A DNA stretch of 16,148 bases from a bacterium (GTDB lineage Bacteria; JAJVIF01; JAGGVT01): the NCBI GenBank assembly GCA_021157815.1, contig JAGGVT010000078.1, positions 1-16,148 of the forward strand. The letters are read 5' to 3'. This document shows, one piece after another, positions 13,318 through 16,148 of the stretch. The position numbers and the translations under genes are program-made. The notes under the pieces are model-generated. The model saw only the letters and a program-made list of their open reading frames with translations. It had not been told where the DNA came from and made no database searches. The stretch's first letter is position 1. Every line of letters begins with the position of its first letter.

Positions 13318-13494
13318 GGGTGCCGCCCATACAGCCGTCTCGGCTTTATGGGTGTCATGTTGCGAATTTACGCATTTCACCCACAAATCACAAAAAGACG
13401 TGATTTGTGGGCGGCACCCGAGAGTTATCAGTAAAATAGTATGTTTAAGAATCAACATGCTTTCCCAACAAGCCTCTAAAGCGCAGTGCTATAT
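13318..13494 (+). repeat. Cloverleaf element A, copy 2
   Basis: GGGTGCCGC (13318-13326) and GCGGCACCC (13411-13419) close a 102-nt structure. Inside are CCCATA-C-AGCCG-TCT-CGGCT-T-TATGGG, a small TGCG/CGCA stem, and a perfect 12-bp hairpin CCCACAAATCAC/GTGATTTGTGGG with loop AAAAAGAC. The tail GAGTTATCAG...ATCAACATG continues the match to copy 1 to about 13494, at roughly 84% identity over the first 57 bp. It lies in the same orientation as copy 1, in the 433-bp gap before the M16 gene. The gap also has a small GCGCCT/AGGCGC hairpin at 13280-13299 and no other gene. Confidence 0.8.
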
Positions 13495-13495
13495 T
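13487..13495 (+). promoter_or_regulatory. Possible extended -10 promoter for the M16 gene, at the end of element A
   Basis: TG-C-TATATT (13487-13495) fits an extended -10 box. No good -35 is present at the right distance. The leader would be about 56 nt. If real, the tail of the repeat supplies the promoter of the downstream peptidase gene; copy 1 does not keep this motif. Confidence 0.25.
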
Positions 13496-13557
13496 ATGAT
13501 AAAATAGCGTCCTCAAATTTGTGTTTTATTATCCTAAGGAAGTTAGCATTCAATCTA

Positions 13558-16148
13558 ATGAAATATTTACATCTCACAAAACTCCTGGTTATTATTGGAA
13601 TAATCCTGATATCCACCAGCTCGAATGTTAAAGCGAGCGCGAATATCGAAAAGCATGTTCTGTCAAACGGATTGACATTAATTTTAAATGAGCAGCACAG
13701 CCGAAAGATTATCTCGTTGTGCCTTTTGGTGGATGGCGGCGCCAGAATTGAAAATCCCGATGTCAGCGGCATTACGCATTTCATAGAGCATCTGGTGTTT
13801 CGAGGCCCGACTGAAAATCAGGAGGAGATGGAACTTCGTCGCTCTTTCAGATTGCTGGGTAATTTTACGGGATACACAACCTGCGATTACACCTGTTACG
13901 GCTTCACGACAAATCCTGAAAGTTTCGATGTCGCGCTGGATGAATTTGTCGATGGAGTAATGAACCTGACTATTCCGGATAGTGTGATTGAAAAAGAGCG
14001 TTCTGTTGTAACAAGGGAAATTCATCAGCGCGGCGACATTCCCAATATCCGACTCTGGGAATTGTTCTATGCAACCGCGTTGAAAGTGCATTCATACCGC
14101 CACCCCGTTATCGGTTACGAGGATTTAATCCGCGACCTTGATAATGACATCATTCGCGATTACTACCACGAACACTACAAACCGGACCATCTGGTAATCG
14201 CAATCACAGGTGATTTTGATTCGCGCAAAATGGTTTCACGCCTTGAGGGAGCGTTCAGCGCCTATGAATCGAGTGGGATGGATTTTGAACGCGGCATGAA
14301 TGATCCCGCGCAAACTGAAATTCGCTCACAGGTTGAAAAAGCGGATATCTCTTTCATATCATGCATGATGGGTTATAGAATCCCGCCGGCTAAAGAAACC
14401 AGTTCGCCATCGCTGGAGGTTCTTGCGGAAATTCTCGGTGGCGGTGAGGATTCAAAGCTTTATAAAACCCTTAAAACAAATTCAAATCTGGTGGATGAGA
14501 TTTACTGTTTTACCAACCTCAATCACGATGATGGCTTTTTCATTTTGTATGTAATCGCGCCTGAGGAAAACCTTGATGAAATCCGGGAAATTACATTACA
14601 GCAGATAGCGGGTATCATTGAAAATCCGCCATCTGATAATGAAATCAAACGCGCGAAGCAAAGAATAAAAAACGATTACAGTTTCAATCTTCAGACATAC
14701 TGGGATATATCCGAGCATCTGGCGACATGGGAAATTTATGGCAACCTTGAACAGGGGTTCAATTGGGTTGATTTAATCAAAAATGTTACGCAATCCGATT
14801 TGGTTGATGCTGCATCAACTTATCTGAAACCGGATTGTCATACATGGGTCGCGCTTGTCCCGGAGGAAAAGCAAGAAAAGCCAAAGCTTGCGGATGCCGC
14901 TTTCGATGAAAAATCTCCGGTGCATGAAATCAAGCCGGGAGAGGTTGTCGCGACAAATCTGCCTAACAGCGCGAAACTGATTTTCAAGTGCGATACTGCC
15001 AGCGATATCATAGGAATATCCGTCCTTGCCGGTATGGGGCAGGTTATGGAGGACGAGAACCAGCGCGGTATTGGCGAATTCACAGCCAGAATGCTTCTTA
15101 AAGGATGCGCGAATTATGGCTCGACTGAATTCAGGAAAAAATCAGAGGAATTAGGCTGCAGGATTACATCATCAGGCGATCGCGATTTTATTAAAATCCT
15201 GTTTGAAATTCACAAGGATAATCTGCTGGATGGCATTGAACTTCTCTCGAATGTGCTGTTCAAACCATCATTTGATGAGGATGAAATAGAACTGGTGCGC
15301 GGTGAACTTGTCGCTGAAATCCAGCGAAGAAACAGTGGTTCATTCAGCCTAGCAAACGATGGTTTTTTTACGCAGGTTTATGGCGATACGCCGTATGGCT
15401 GTCCGGTTGCGGGCACTGAGGATGCGATTGAATCAATCACCGTTGATGATTTGCATAAATTCCATTCGCTTGCCTTTGCACCAAAAAACATGACAATCGC
15501 GGTTGTCGGTGATTTGGATTTTACAAAATCCAAACCGGGATTTGACAGGCTGCTGGGACGTCTCGTGCGAACTGTTCGCCTCGATGAAAATCGTAATTTC
15601 GATTATCCCGTAAATGAAATCCCCGCGATGATGAATGAGGAAAAAATCCTCGATTTGCCGCGCTCGCAGGTTTCATTTAACATGGGCTTGATTGGTGTGC
15701 CGGCGAATAATCCCGATTACCCAGCTTTGAAAATGCTGGTTCGTGTTCTGGGACTCAGGCTTTTTGACAAGTATGTCTATGAACTCGGCTGGTCATACCG
15801 CATGTGGTTCTACATGCCAACCCGACGGGGACCATCGCCGATTATGTTCGAGATGGGGGTCGAAACTGATAAATTCAAACTTGCGCGGGATGGCCTTGTT
15901 GAATCGATGCGTGACATAATCGAGAATCCGGTTTCCGATGAGGAATTCGCCAAAACTATCGGATGCCAACTCCAGAGCTTTCATCTGGCAATGCAAAAAA
16001 ACATCGATATGGCGGAATATCTTGCGTTTTTTGACAAAGTCGGACTCGGTTATGAACATGTCCTTAACTATGATGAAATCTACAGTTCGCTGACTCCGCT
16101 GGATTTATCAATAGTTGCGAACAAATATTTCCATCCGGACGGCATGAA
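13558..16148 (+). CDS. Two-half M16 zinc peptidase, exported (3' end beyond window)
   Basis: The frame stays open from the ATG at 13558 to the window edge, 863 codons and a partial one. A Sec signal peptide covers residues 1 to about 26. The first M16 half has the inverted zinc motif HFIEH (His74, Glu77, His78) with a third ligand at Glu154 in VVTREI, 76 residues after His78, as the family requires. Residues about 190-370 look like its C-terminal partner domain. A second half starts near residue 462; at the equivalent place it reads GIGEFTARMLLKG, so all three HxxEH ligands are lost and it is the inactive half. Later GWSYRMWFYMP resembles the conserved substrate-binding region. Such fused two-half proteins form a clamshell that degrades peptides, here probably in the periplasm. 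AAGGAAG lies 15 nt before the ATG, unusually far, but no in-frame alternative start is available upstream. Confidence 0.92.
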   Translation, partial: MKYLHLTKLLVIIGIILISTSSNVKASANIEKHVLSNGLTLILNEQHSRKIISLCLLVDGGARIENPDVSGITHFIEHLVFRGPTENQEEMELRRSFRLLGNFTGYTTCDYTCYGFTTNPESFDVALDEFVDGVMNLTIPDSVIEKERSVVTREIHQRGDIPNIRLWELFYATALKVHSYRHPVIGYEDLIRDLDNDIIRDYYHEHYKPDHLVIAITGDFDSRKMVSRLEGAFSAYESSGMDFERGMNDPAQTEIRSQVEKADISFISCMMGYRIPPAKETSSPSLEVLAEILGGGEDSKLYKTLKTNSNLVDEIYCFTNLNHDDGFFILYVIAPEENLDEIREITLQQIAGIIENPPSDNEIKRAKQRIKNDYSFNLQTYWDISEHLATWEIYGNLEQGFNWVDLIKNVTQSDLVDAASTYLKPDCHTWVALVPEEKQEKPKLADAAFDEKSPVHEIKPGEVVATNLPNSAKLIFKCDTASDIIGISVLAGMGQVMEDENQRGIGEFTARMLLKGCANYGSTEFRKKSEELGCRITSSGDRDFIKILFEIHKDNLLDGIELLSNVLFKPSFDEDEIELVRGELVAEIQRRNSGSFSLANDGFFTQVYGDTPYGCPVAGTEDAIESITVDDLHKFHSLAFAPKNMTIAVVGDLDFTKSKPGFDRLLGRLVRTVRLDENRNFDYPVNEIPAMMNEEKILDLPRSQVSFNMGLIGVPANNPDYPALKMLVRVLGLRLFDKYVYELGWSYRMWFYMPTRRGPSPIMFEMGVETDKFKLARDGLVESMRDIIENPVSDEEFAKTIGCQLQSFHLAMQKNIDMAEYLAFFDKVGLGYEHVLNYDEIYSSLTPLDLSIVANKYFHPDGM

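Overview
The window looks like chromosome from an uncultured Gram-negative bacterium of moderate GC content. The basis is two lipoprotein signal peptides, four Sec-type signal peptides, a flagellar rod protein, Shine-Dalgarno starts, and many REP/MITE-like palindromes between genes. The gene families (DUF6599, DUF4350-MoxR-DUF58, carboxypeptidase-regulatory-like lipoprotein, PDZ protein with Gly/Asp repeats) are ones I associate with candidate phyla and FCB/PVC-like or Acidobacteria-like genomes. I cannot place it further. There is no phage, integrase, transposase, rRNA or CRISPR. Nearly every protein encoded here is exported or membrane-bound.

Layout. 1-300: a truncated MITE-like repeat, a short palindrome and a promoter. 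301-2217 (+): unrecognised secreted protein with a long acidic Pro/Glu linker. 2229-2366: inverted copy of the repeat, which also forms the terminator of that gene. 2503-3270 (+): flagellar rod protein of the FlgF/FlhO type, with a sigma-28-like promoter and an 18-bp dyad overlapping its ribosome binding site. 3284-3468: third repeat copy. 7493-3471 (-): DUF4350 membrane protein, MoxR AAA+ ATPase and DUF58 protein, a conserved trio whose first gap holds two repeat elements. 7610-8632 (+): DUF6599-like exported protein, divergent from the trio. 8734-8815: tRNA-Leu(CAG) with promoter and terminator. 8947-11319 (+): secreted protein with an N-terminal PDZ domain and twelve 26-47-residue repeats of the form D-x-x-G-[ND]-D-x-Y. 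11327-11429: cloverleaf-shaped repeat. 12470-11493 (-): lipoprotein with three carboxypeptidase-regulatory-like beta-sandwich units. 13124-12723 (-): small lipoprotein. 13318-13494: second copy of the cloverleaf element seen at 6045. 13558 to the window end (+): two-half M16 zinc peptidase, cut by the window edge.

How it fits together. The MoxR trio probably acts at the inner membrane as an ATPase-driven chaperone or assembly module with a von Willebrand A-like partner. The other genes look like independent periplasmic, outer-membrane or surface factors. The most unusual items are the PDZ plus twelve-repeat protein, two sequence-unrelated elements of about 103 bp that fold into the same long-stem, multi-hairpin shape, and a family of inverted MITE-like elements that bracket the first two genes and supply their terminators.
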